Below are positions 45,223 through 52,648 of a stretch of DNA of 64,000 nt, piece after piece (within the stretch, counting starts at the first letter, position 1; each line of letters begins with the position of its first letter). Location of the stretch: positions 670,735 to 734,734 of the forward strand of contig HG326877.1 in assembly GCA_000470055.1 (NCBI GenBank). The letters run 5' to 3'. The DNA comes from Campylobacter coli 76339 (GTDB lineage Bacteria > Campylobacterota > Campylobacteria > Campylobacterales > Campylobacteraceae). A model generated the notes under the pieces. The model did not search any database, was not told the origin of the DNA, and saw only the letters and a list, made by a program, of their open reading frames with translations. A program made the position numbers and the translations under genes.

Positions 45223-45921
45223 TTATTTACTAAGTTCATTGCGTCTTTGTTCGTAAGCGTCGCGTAAAAATGGATATAAATTTGGAGTATTATAATAAAT
45301 TTCATCAATCTCATCTAGTTTAAAGCTGAGTTCATTTGCAAAGCCATAAGTGTTTATAGCCATACTTGCCCAAGTAGGATCTATATAGGCTGTAGGGACT
45401 GCATACCAAGTTGCAGGTAGGGTTAGCATATCTCTTAGATTGCTAGGGCCAAGCACGGGTAAGACGATATGAAATCCTCCGCCCACTCCCCAATGTGCTA
45501 AAACAGTTCCTAGATCAGCAGGGTGTTTTTTAAGTCCCATTTTGCTTGCAGGATCCATAATCCCACCAAAACCCATGATGGTATTGGCGCTAAATCTTTT
45601 AAATTCTTCTCCCGCCTTTTCAAACTTAAACTGTAAGATATTTCCTACAAAGCGTAGGGGTGCAAATAAATTATCAAAAAAATTTTTCACTCCTAAGCGA
45701 ATAAATTCAGGAGTGATAGCGTTATAGCCTTTAAGGATAGGGCGAAAACCATAATCATATAAAGTAACATTAAAGCTTGTCATTGCTTTATTGTATCCAG
45801 AAAGAGGATCGTTTACTTTATAGCTTTGATACTCTTCTTCAAAATCATTGAGATCTTGTGCAGATAAAAAACTTGTAACGCAAAGTAAAAGAAAAAATTT
45901 CAAAAATAATTGTTTTATCAT
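45223..45921 (-). CDS. mlaA: MlaA/VacJ-like outer-membrane lipid-asymmetry protein (Cj1371 type)
   Basis: A 232-residue protein starting at ATG 45921 (MIKQLFLKF); a TTG at 45933 is also open. The signal peptide ends near LSAQ, with no lipobox Cys at the site where E. coli MlaA is lipidated. Family blocks: DPLSGYNKAMTSFN, FFDNLFAPLRFVGNILQFK, NTIMGFGGIMDPASKMG, DLGTVLAHWGVGGGFHIVLPVLGPSNLRD. MlaA removes misplaced phospholipid from the outer leaflet. It heads the MlaA-MlaC-RND operon; the autotransporter stop is only 9 bases upstream. Confidence 0.9.
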   Translation of the reverse strand: MIKQLFLKFFLLLCVTSFLSAQDLNDFEEEYQSYKVNDPLSGYNKAMTSFNVTLYDYGFRPILKGYNAITPEFIRLGVKNFFDNLFAPLRFVGNILQFKFEKAGEEFKRFSANTIMGFGGIMDPASKMGLKKHPADLGTVLAHWGVGGGFHIVLPVLGPSNLRDMLTLPATWYAVPTAYIDPTWASMAINTYGFANELSFKLDEIDEIYYNTPNLYPFLRDAYEQRRNELSK

Positions 45922-45929
45922 TGTTAAGT

Positions 45930-48900
45930 TCAAAATCTAAATCCTAAATCAGTTGAAAAATTGATATTATATTGATTTTTGGTAAATTCATTAATTAAAT
46001 TAAATCTCACAAAGAAAGAATTAGGGTAATTAAAACTCGAGCTAATTCCCCAAGTAATCATTTTAGAATGAAGATTATAATATTGCATGAATTTTTGATC
46101 CGGAAAATCTTTAAAACTAACTTTGCTGTGTATATTCTTTCCACTAAGTCTATATTCGTAAACGAAAAAACTTGACAATTTTGTTTTTAAATTTTCTTGT
46201 TCTAAAAGATAGGCAAAATTTAAACCCCCTGCTAAAGATGTGCTGTGATGATTTATAGCTTCGTAAGATTTAGCAAAAAGTCCATCGCTTTCATCAAAGG
46301 CATTTTGTCTAATGAAATTATAATTAAAATAAATCAAGGGTGTTAGAGTGATATTGTTAAAATCAAAATCTTTCGCTAGTCCAAGTTGTAATGAATTTAA
46401 AATGCTATTATAGTTTGCATTAAGTGTTTGCGTACTTAGCAGAATTTGTCTTTCTAAGTCATTTTTTATAATCCCTATGCTTGCACTGCTTAAAATTTTA
46501 AAACTTTGCAAATCCAAAACATAGTTGCTTGAAAGATTAAAATATTGATTTTTAAAATTTGCATTCTCAAAACTGAATGAAGAATCTGAAACATTTGCGC
46601 TAAAAGTAAGCAAGGATGCATCATCGATATTTCCCCCAAGGGTAAAATTTAGCCCCACGCTTTGCCCATCAAAATCATTTGCTCTTATTTTTTTGAAATT
46701 AGGGCTAAGATACCAGATGTATTTTTTATCTCTATCACTTAAACCAAGATCGATAAAAGCATCGCTTGGATTATAAGCTAAAAGTATAGGATCGCTTTTT
46801 AAATTTGCCATAATATCATTTTGAAAACTTGGATTTAAGGCAAAAAGCATATTGTGTTGTAAGGTTTGATAGTGCTGAGAATAAAGCTCTGAAAAGTTTT
46901 GGATATATCCGATTGATTCTAAACTTTTTAAGGCTTTTTGCATCGTTGGTTTATCGGCACTGTCTAAGAATGTAAAATAATTTTTATAAGAGTTTTTAAG
47001 TGTGTTTTGCGAACGAATATTTCTTAGTGCAGCTCCCATAGTCGTATTTGAAGTATTGTAAGCATCGGGCTTGATTACAGGTTTTACTAAGATTGTATTA
47101 TCAGGTTTGGTTTGAGGTGTGCGTGATGGAGTGTTTTCTTCTTGTTTTTCAGGAATTAAAATTTCAGGTTGCTTCTCAGGGGCTGAAATTTCAGGCTTTA
47201 TAGGTTCAGGTTGGGGTTGTGGTGTAGTGCTATCAGGTGCAGATATTGGTTCTTTAGACTTATCATTTAAAGAAGTATCATTTTTGTTTTCTTCAGGTTT
47301 AATTTCAGGAATAGGTTTAATTACAGGTTTTGCTAAATTTGTATCATCAGGCTTAGCTTCAGGTGTTTGTGGCGGGGTGTTTTCTTCTTGTTTTTCAGGA
47401 GCTAAAATTTCAGGTTGCTTTTCAGGGAGTGGAATTTCAGGTTTTGTAGGCTTAGGTTGGGCTATAGTGACATCAGGTATGGGTTTTTCAGGTTTAACAT
47501 CTAAAGCAATGTCATTTTTGCTTTCCTCATGTTTATTTCCTGAAGGTTTAATTTCTGATGAGGTATTTTTTTCCTGTTCTTTAGGGCTTGAAATTTCAGA
47601 TTCTGTAACTTTTTTATTGATACTTGTTTTATCCTTATCTAGTACAGCTATAAAATCTACCGAATTATTGCTTGCTATTTTCACCTCAGTAAAATGATCT
47701 AAATTTTTATTTAAAGAGCCTAAATCGATATTTACTTCAGTGCCGCTTGTATAAAATTGTGGTAAAGGAATGTATTCTAATTTTCCACCTTGGATATCGT
47801 AAGAATTAGCAATCAGTTTCGAATTTCCTGAATTTCCAAAGTCTAATTGTAAGGTTGCTTTTTGTGTTTGTGTATAACTTCCTTTAACGGTTAAATCGCT
47901 TAAATCTTTATTTCCCGGTCTTACTATACCTTCGTTGTGTAGGTTTTGATTTATGGTTCCATTTCCGCTAAATAAACCTGTATTTAAAACTTTGACATCG
48001 CCAGCGATTATTCCTCCGCTTTTATCTTCTCGTTTGTGTAGAGCTATCTCTCCTTTTTCAACAAGGGTTATGCCTTTGTAGCTATTGTTTCCACTAAGAA
48101 TTAAAATTCCATCTCCTGTCTTTAAAATTCCTATTTTTTGAATATCTTTTAATTCATTTCTAGCAGAGTTTTTAGCAGTGTCTAAATGGGTTTTATCATC
48201 CCATAGTTTTTGAGAAATATCATTGCTAAAAGTAGCATTATATCCTTTTGTATCTAAGCTATAATAAGCTTCTTTTTCGTTTTTGTTATATTTAGAATTT
48301 ACATCTTTTGCTTCTAGGCGATTGGCATCAAGTATGGCTATACCGCCTAAAGCTTTTGTGACATCTAAAATTCCTTGTCCAAAAAGTGCTTCTTTGCTAA
48401 GGCTTTGAATGCCTTTGTAGTTTTCACCTGCATCTTTCATTAGGGTATAGCTAGAGATGAGATTGCTAAGAATTTTATCTGTATCAAAATACCATTCTGA
48501 TTTAAGATCTTGTTTGATTTGTTCTTTGCTATTTGGCACCGGTTGATCTATATAGATAATAGTGTAATAATCTTGCTTTTTGCGGGTTTGAGTGTTTAAT
48601 AAATTCTTAGTTACTTTAACTGTAAGTTTTGGAGCTTGATAATTTTTATTTGCAGTGCTTAATAAAACATCGGCAATCTGTTTTCCATTGAGAAAAGGAA
48701 ATTTTTGAGAAACCAAAGCAGCTGCCCCGCTTACCATAGGAGCCGCCATAGAAGTACCGCTAAGTGTTCTATAGGGTTTTTTATCTATACTGCCAAAGAT
48801 ATTATCTTTAACTCCGTAAGAAGCATTGATGGAATTGATATTTGAACCAGGGGCAACTAAAGAAAAATTTTCAGCTCCTACAAAAGCATTACCAAAATCA

Positions 48901-49652
48901 GATAAGCCTTTAGCTTCTACAACAAGCTTACCTTCGGAATTTTTATAAATTTTTGAAGAATCTAAGGAACCCACGCTCAACCATGCTTTTAAAGACTCAT
49001 CATAATAAGGCAAAACTGCTTCAAGATCAGGAGAGCTTATGCCTTGATTATGTGAGGCAAAAACCATTAAAACCTGTTTTTCTTTAGAAAGCTGAATAAG
49101 CTCTTTGGTGATATTTTTACTTGAAGCAGTGCTTATAATATAATCAGGTTTTTGTTCTTTAAGAGCACTGCTATACCATCCAAGTTGTTGCATACCAACA
49201 ACAGGGAAAATAGCAGAACCCCAGCTGTTATTAATGATTTTTACATCCTTGTCTTTAAAATACTCATAAGCATTAGCAGGTACAAGAACCGCTCTTCCAA
49301 CATTTGCTCCAGTAGCTTGCAATCCATAAATTTTAGCATCATAAGCTACCCCATAAGGATAAGTATTGTTGCGTTTTGCGCCGATAATCCCAGCAACATG
49401 ACTACCATGAACATCGGAGTTAAAATCAGGTGTATAAGCTTTATTGCCTGTTTTGCCTAGAGATTGATCTAAAATTTTATCTTTAAAGTTAGGATGATTT
49501 TGATTTATAGGAGAGTCAATCACTCCTACGATAATACCTTGCCCTGTTATACCTTGATCGTGCGCTTTTGAAACATTGATAAGTTCAAAATCGCTTAAAG
49601 CCATAGCTTGAGTGAAAATTCCTATACTCAATAGGAATGAAATATTTTTCAA
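45930..49652 (-). CDS. subtilisin-like serine protease autotransporter (Cj1365c type)
   Basis: A 1240-residue type Va autotransporter. It starts at TTG 49652 with AAGG 8 bases ahead; the signal peptide ends near AMA. The S8 protease domain (about 25-345) has D46 (VGVIDSP), H82 (VHGSHVAG) and S301 (LSGTSMAAP), the full triad. A passenger-associated repeat (GDGILILSGNNSYKG, GIIAGDVKVLNTGLFSGNG) lies near 505-570. Pro/Glu-rich tandem repeats cover about 697-862. The C-terminal beta-barrel (about 960-1240) ends in Phe (LGFRF). It sits between mlaA and a purine phosphoribosyltransferase, not between glmS and fumC as I recall in NCTC 11168. Confidence 0.93.
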   Translation of the reverse strand: MKNISFLLSIGIFTQAMALSDFELINVSKAHDQGITGQGIIVGVIDSPINQNHPNFKDKILDQSLGKTGNKAYTPDFNSDVHGSHVAGIIGAKRNNTYPYGVAYDAKIYGLQATGANVGRAVLVPANAYEYFKDKDVKIINNSWGSAIFPVVGMQQLGWYSSALKEQKPDYIISTASSKNITKELIQLSKEKQVLMVFASHNQGISSPDLEAVLPYYDESLKAWLSVGSLDSSKIYKNSEGKLVVEAKGLSDFGNAFVGAENFSLVAPGSNINSINASYGVKDNIFGSIDKKPYRTLSGTSMAAPMVSGAAALVSQKFPFLNGKQIADVLLSTANKNYQAPKLTVKVTKNLLNTQTRKKQDYYTIIYIDQPVPNSKEQIKQDLKSEWYFDTDKILSNLISSYTLMKDAGENYKGIQSLSKEALFGQGILDVTKALGGIAILDANRLEAKDVNSKYNKNEKEAYYSLDTKGYNATFSNDISQKLWDDKTHLDTAKNSARNELKDIQKIGILKTGDGILILSGNNSYKGITLVEKGEIALHKREDKSGGIIAGDVKVLNTGLFSGNGTINQNLHNEGIVRPGNKDLSDLTVKGSYTQTQKATLQLDFGNSGNSKLIANSYDIQGGKLEYIPLPQFYTSGTEVNIDLGSLNKNLDHFTEVKIASNNSVDFIAVLDKDKTSINKKVTESEISSPKEQEKNTSSEIKPSGNKHEESKNDIALDVKPEKPIPDVTIAQPKPTKPEIPLPEKQPEILAPEKQEENTPPQTPEAKPDDTNLAKPVIKPIPEIKPEENKNDTSLNDKSKEPISAPDSTTPQPQPEPIKPEISAPEKQPEILIPEKQEENTPSRTPQTKPDNTILVKPVIKPDAYNTSNTTMGAALRNIRSQNTLKNSYKNYFTFLDSADKPTMQKALKSLESIGYIQNFSELYSQHYQTLQHNMLFALNPSFQNDIMANLKSDPILLAYNPSDAFIDLGLSDRDKKYIWYLSPNFKKIRANDFDGQSVGLNFTLGGNIDDASLLTFSANVSDSSFSFENANFKNQYFNLSSNYVLDLQSFKILSSASIGIIKNDLERQILLSTQTLNANYNSILNSLQLGLAKDFDFNNITLTPLIYFNYNFIRQNAFDESDGLFAKSYEAINHHSTSLAGGLNFAYLLEQENLKTKLSSFFVYEYRLSGKNIHSKVSFKDFPDQKFMQYYNLHSKMITWGISSSFNYPNSFFVRFNLINEFTKNQYNINFSTDLGFRF
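47069..47560. repeat. two tandem 246-bp repeats in the autotransporter linker
   Basis: Copy 1 is about 47069-47314 and copy 2 about 47315-47560, offset 246 bp (82 codons). Each encodes a diverged unit containing PEKQPEIL, PEKQEENTP and KPVIKP. The copies have drifted but stay in frame. They would form a flexible Pro/Glu-rich stalk between protease and barrel. Confidence 0.8.
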
Positions 49653-49699
49653 TTTTACAACCTTGTGATTTTTTAAGCTAGATTATAGCAGATTTTAAA

Positions 49700-50140
49700 T
49701 TAAATGTGGATATCCCAGTAAAATTCAACCCATTCTTTAGCTTCTTTGATCTTAAATTCGGGTTCTAAAAGAGCGGTTTTTTTATAAAAAATCGTAGCAA
49801 TTTTAAGTTCAATATGTGGAAATTTTTTGAGTAAAACTTTTTTAATTTCGGCTAAACTTTCCCCACTATCTACAATATCATCAATGAGTAGAATTTTTTT
49901 ATGTTTGCTAAGATCAGGAATGTTAAAAATTTCAATAGTATCAAGTTTTTTTGTATCATCATAGTGGATGGAATTTAGAGCAAAAAGATTGCGTGTTTGA
50001 AGAGCAACTGCCAAAGAATGCCCTAAGCTCATCCCCCCTCTTGCTATGGCTAAAAGCGCATCAGGATCGAAATCTTCTTTGATTTCTTTAGCTAAAATTT
50101 TAACATCTTCTTTAAATTCTTCATAAGAATAAAAAATCAT
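49700..50140 (-). CDS. purine phosphoribosyltransferase (Gpt-like, Cj1370)
   Basis: A 146-residue type I phosphoribosyltransferase. The PRPP loop is ILLIDDIVDSGESLAEI, and the N-terminal LLAIARGGMSLGHSLA is the family's PPi loop. It probably salvages xanthine, guanine or hypoxanthine to nucleotides. It follows a xanthine/guanine permease gene on the same strand 15 bases away, an uptake-plus-salvage pair. Confidence 0.88.
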   Translation of the reverse strand: MIFYSYEEFKEDVKILAKEIKEDFDPDALLAIARGGMSLGHSLAVALQTRNLFALNSIHYDDTKKLDTIEIFNIPDLSKHKKILLIDDIVDSGESLAEIKKVLLKKFPHIELKIATIFYKKTALLEPEFKIKEAKEWVEFYWDIHI

Positions 50141-50155
50141 TTTTGTCCCCTTTTT

Positions 50156-51475
50156 TTATTGTAAAGCAATGAGTAAGAAATTTCCTAAGGAAATTAGACT
50201 TAAAACTATAATGCCAAGATTAATCTTATCCCATTCTCTTTTAAAAATTCGAACCAATAAATAAGAAAGAAAACCAAAGGCAAAACCCGTGGTAATCGAA
50301 TAAGTAAAAGGCATCATAATGATGGTAAAGAAACTAGCTACCGCAATAGCACTGTCTTTAAAGTCTATATTTTTAACTTCCATAAACATTAAAATTCCCA
50401 CCATTACTAATACAGGATATATGGCATTTGCAGGAATGGCTTTAAAAAGCGGAAGTAAAAAAAGTGTAAAAGCAAAGCAAATGGCTACAACCAAAGCAGT
50501 AAGTCCTGTTCTGCCTCCACTTTCAACCCCTGTTGTGCTTTCTACAAAAGCAGTTACAGTTGAAGTTCCACTTAAAGCTCCTAGAGCCGAACCTGTAGCA
50601 TCTGCCATGAGAGTTTTGCCTAATTTTTTCTCTCCATTTTTTGCATCATCAAAAATTTTACCCCTCTCGCCTATGCCTGTAATAGTACCTATGCTGTCAA
50701 AAAGTTGGGTGATGAAAAAAGTAAGGATGATAGGTATCATAGCGATATTTAAAGCACTTTTGATATCAAGTTCTAAAAAAATAACTCCTAGACCATTTTC
50801 ACTACTAAAGTTAGGTAAGGAAAAGATTTGCTCAGGAAAGCTTGCATTATCAATCTCAAAAATCCAAGCTATAATAGAACTTATCAAAACCCCTAAAATA
50901 AAAGCTCCCCTTAGCTTTATAGCCCAAAAAAAGACAATTAAAACAAGGGTAAAAATTCCAAAAAGTACATGGGGATTTTTAAAATTTCCTATGCTGACTA
51001 AAGTATCTTTATTAGGACTTATAATGCCCATTTGGCTTAAACCTAAAAAAGCGATAAAACATCCAATCCCTGCACAAATAGCAAGGCGTAAATCTTTAGG
51101 TATATTGCGTATAACCCAAAGACGAAAGGGTGTAAAAGAAAGGATTAGAAAAATGATACTTGAGATAAAGACTGCCCCTAAGGCGCTTTGCCATGGTATT
51201 TTTTGTCCTAAACAAACTGCAAAAGTAAAATAAGCATTCAAACCCATTCCAACACTCATGGCTACTGGAGTATTGGCAAAAAAAGCATTAAAAGCGGTTG
51301 CAACAATAGTAATTAAAGCAGTTGCAGTAATTAAAGCTTCTATAGGCATGCCTGTATGACCTACTATACTCGAATTTACAGGAATGATGTAAACCATGGC
51401 TAAGAAAGTCGTTAGTCCTGCTATAACTTCAGTTCGAACATTAGTGCCATTTTCTTTGAGTTTGAAAAAATCCAT
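50156..51475 (-). CDS. NCS2 (AzgA-type) purine permease (Cj1369)
   Basis: A 439-residue membrane protein with about 12-14 hydrophobic segments. NCS2/AzgA signatures are AMVYIIPVNSSIVGHTGMP near the start, MSVGMGLNAYFTF, FDSIGTITGIGERG, and ALSGTSTVTAFVESTTGVESGGRTG. It imports guanine/hypoxanthine or related bases by proton symport. It is co-directional with the phosphoribosyltransferase downstream and mqnE upstream. A long plus-strand open frame inside it is a shadow. Confidence 0.9.
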   Translation of the reverse strand: MDFFKLKENGTNVRTEVIAGLTTFLAMVYIIPVNSSIVGHTGMPIEALITATALITIVATAFNAFFANTPVAMSVGMGLNAYFTFAVCLGQKIPWQSALGAVFISSIIFLILSFTPFRLWVIRNIPKDLRLAICAGIGCFIAFLGLSQMGIISPNKDTLVSIGNFKNPHVLFGIFTLVLIVFFWAIKLRGAFILGVLISSIIAWIFEIDNASFPEQIFSLPNFSSENGLGVIFLELDIKSALNIAMIPIILTFFITQLFDSIGTITGIGERGKIFDDAKNGEKKLGKTLMADATGSALGALSGTSTVTAFVESTTGVESGGRTGLTALVVAICFAFTLFLLPLFKAIPANAIYPVLVMVGILMFMEVKNIDFKDSAIAVASFFTIIMMPFTYSITTGFAFGFLSYLLVRIFKREWDKINLGIIVLSLISLGNFLLIALQ

Positions 51476-51483
51476 TTACAATC

Positions 51484-52548
51484 CTAGTAAGTTTTTAGTT
51501 CATTATATAAACTATCGCGTTCTACAGGAGTTAAATTTGCTGTTTTTATCATTTCAATAAAGGTTTTTAAATTTGTGCCTCTAGCAGATTTTGCTCCTCC
51601 TGCGCTTTGTATACTTTCTTTTTCTATGGTGCCATCTAAGTCATTTGCGCCAAATTCTTGCGCAACCATAGCTAAATTTAAAGTCATAGTCGCCCAGTAA
51701 GCTTTAATATTTTTGATATTATCAAGTACCAAGCGAGAAATAGCTATGGTTTTTAAGATTTCTTCACTGTCCATAATCTTATCTGTTTGTATGTAGCTAT
51801 TATCTCTTTGCCAAACCAAAGGAATGAAGGCGTTAAAACCTCCGCTTTCATCTTGTAAAGCACGAAGTCTTAGCATATGATCGATTCTATGGTGTCTTTC
51901 TTCAATATGTCCAAAAAGCATAGTAGCATTGCTTTGCTTACCCTTGTTGTGCCAAAGTTTGTGAATTTTAAGCCAATTTTCACTGCTTACTTTTCCGTGA
52001 CAAATTTTTTTGCGTATTTCTTCATCAAAAATTTCAGCCCCGCCTCCAGGCATAGAGTCTACACCGTATTCAAGCATTTTTTCTATCACTTCTTCATAGC
52101 TCATTTTAAAACGACGATGTAAAAAGTCAATCTCTGCTGCTGTCATAGCTTTTATGTGTATTTGAGGGTATTTTTCTTTAATCATTTTAAAAATTTCTAA
52201 ATACCACTGCCAGCTTGTATCTTTGTTGTGTGCTGAAACAATGTGTACTTCTTTAGTACCACGAGTGACGGTATCATCAACTATTTTCATGATTTCTTCA
52301 TGACTCATAAGATAAGGATTTGGATTTTTTCGGTGTGCTGAAAAGGCGCAAAATTTGCATGTATCTGCACAAATATTTGTAGGATTTATATGGCGATTTA
52401 TATTAAAATATACCTTTTTTCCATGAAGCTTGGTGCGTCTTTTATGAGCAAATTTAGCTAAAGTAAAAAGATCTAAATCCCATAGAGCATTTGCCTCATT
52501 TTCATTTAATCTTTCTTCATTTTCTAGTTTTTCAAGTAGATTTTTCAT
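51484..52548 (-). CDS. mqnE: aminofutalosine synthase MqnE (radical SAM)
   Basis: A 354-residue radical SAM enzyme of the CofH/MqnE/MqnC group. The cluster motif C-x3-C-x2-C is CADTCKFC near residue 62, within NRHINPTNICADTCKFCAFS. SMPGGGAEIFDEEIR and WHNKGKQSNATMLFGHIE are typical of MqnE, the first radical step of the futalosine menaquinone pathway used by Campylobacter. MqnC is the main alternative, but the N-terminal sequence favours MqnE. The gap upstream is divergent to the GlnD-like gene. Confidence 0.85.
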   Translation of the reverse strand: MKNLLEKLENEERLNENEANALWDLDLFTLAKFAHKRRTKLHGKKVYFNINRHINPTNICADTCKFCAFSAHRKNPNPYLMSHEEIMKIVDDTVTRGTKEVHIVSAHNKDTSWQWYLEIFKMIKEKYPQIHIKAMTAAEIDFLHRRFKMSYEEVIEKMLEYGVDSMPGGGAEIFDEEIRKKICHGKVSSENWLKIHKLWHNKGKQSNATMLFGHIEERHHRIDHMLRLRALQDESGGFNAFIPLVWQRDNSYIQTDKIMDSEEILKTIAISRLVLDNIKNIKAYWATMTLNLAMVAQEFGANDLDGTIEKESIQSAGGAKSARGTNLKTFIEMIKTANLTPVERDSLYNELKTY

Positions 52549-52648
52549 TGATTTTCACTTCTATAAAATTTTAGAATTATTTAGCAAAACATTATAATTT
52601 TTGCTTACTGAAAAAGAGTTTATAGCAAAGCCAAAATAAAAGATATTT

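Noticed and set aside
47069-47560. Repeats as a CRISPR array
   Set aside because: There are only two long, in-frame, protein-coding copies; no short direct repeats with spacers and no cas genes.
47119-47697. 192-codon plus-strand frame rich in Gly and Ser over the autotransporter linker
   Set aside because: It is the reverse complement of the Pro/Glu repeat; composition and repetition follow from that, with no ribosome site.
50319-51233. 304-codon plus-strand frame over the NCS2 permease
   Set aside because: Antisense to a complete AzgA-type permease with all signature blocks; the frame is open by chance of codon bias.
51476-51483. Purine riboswitch ahead of the purine permease
   Set aside because: Only 8 bases separate it from mqnE on the same strand; there is no room for an aptamer.
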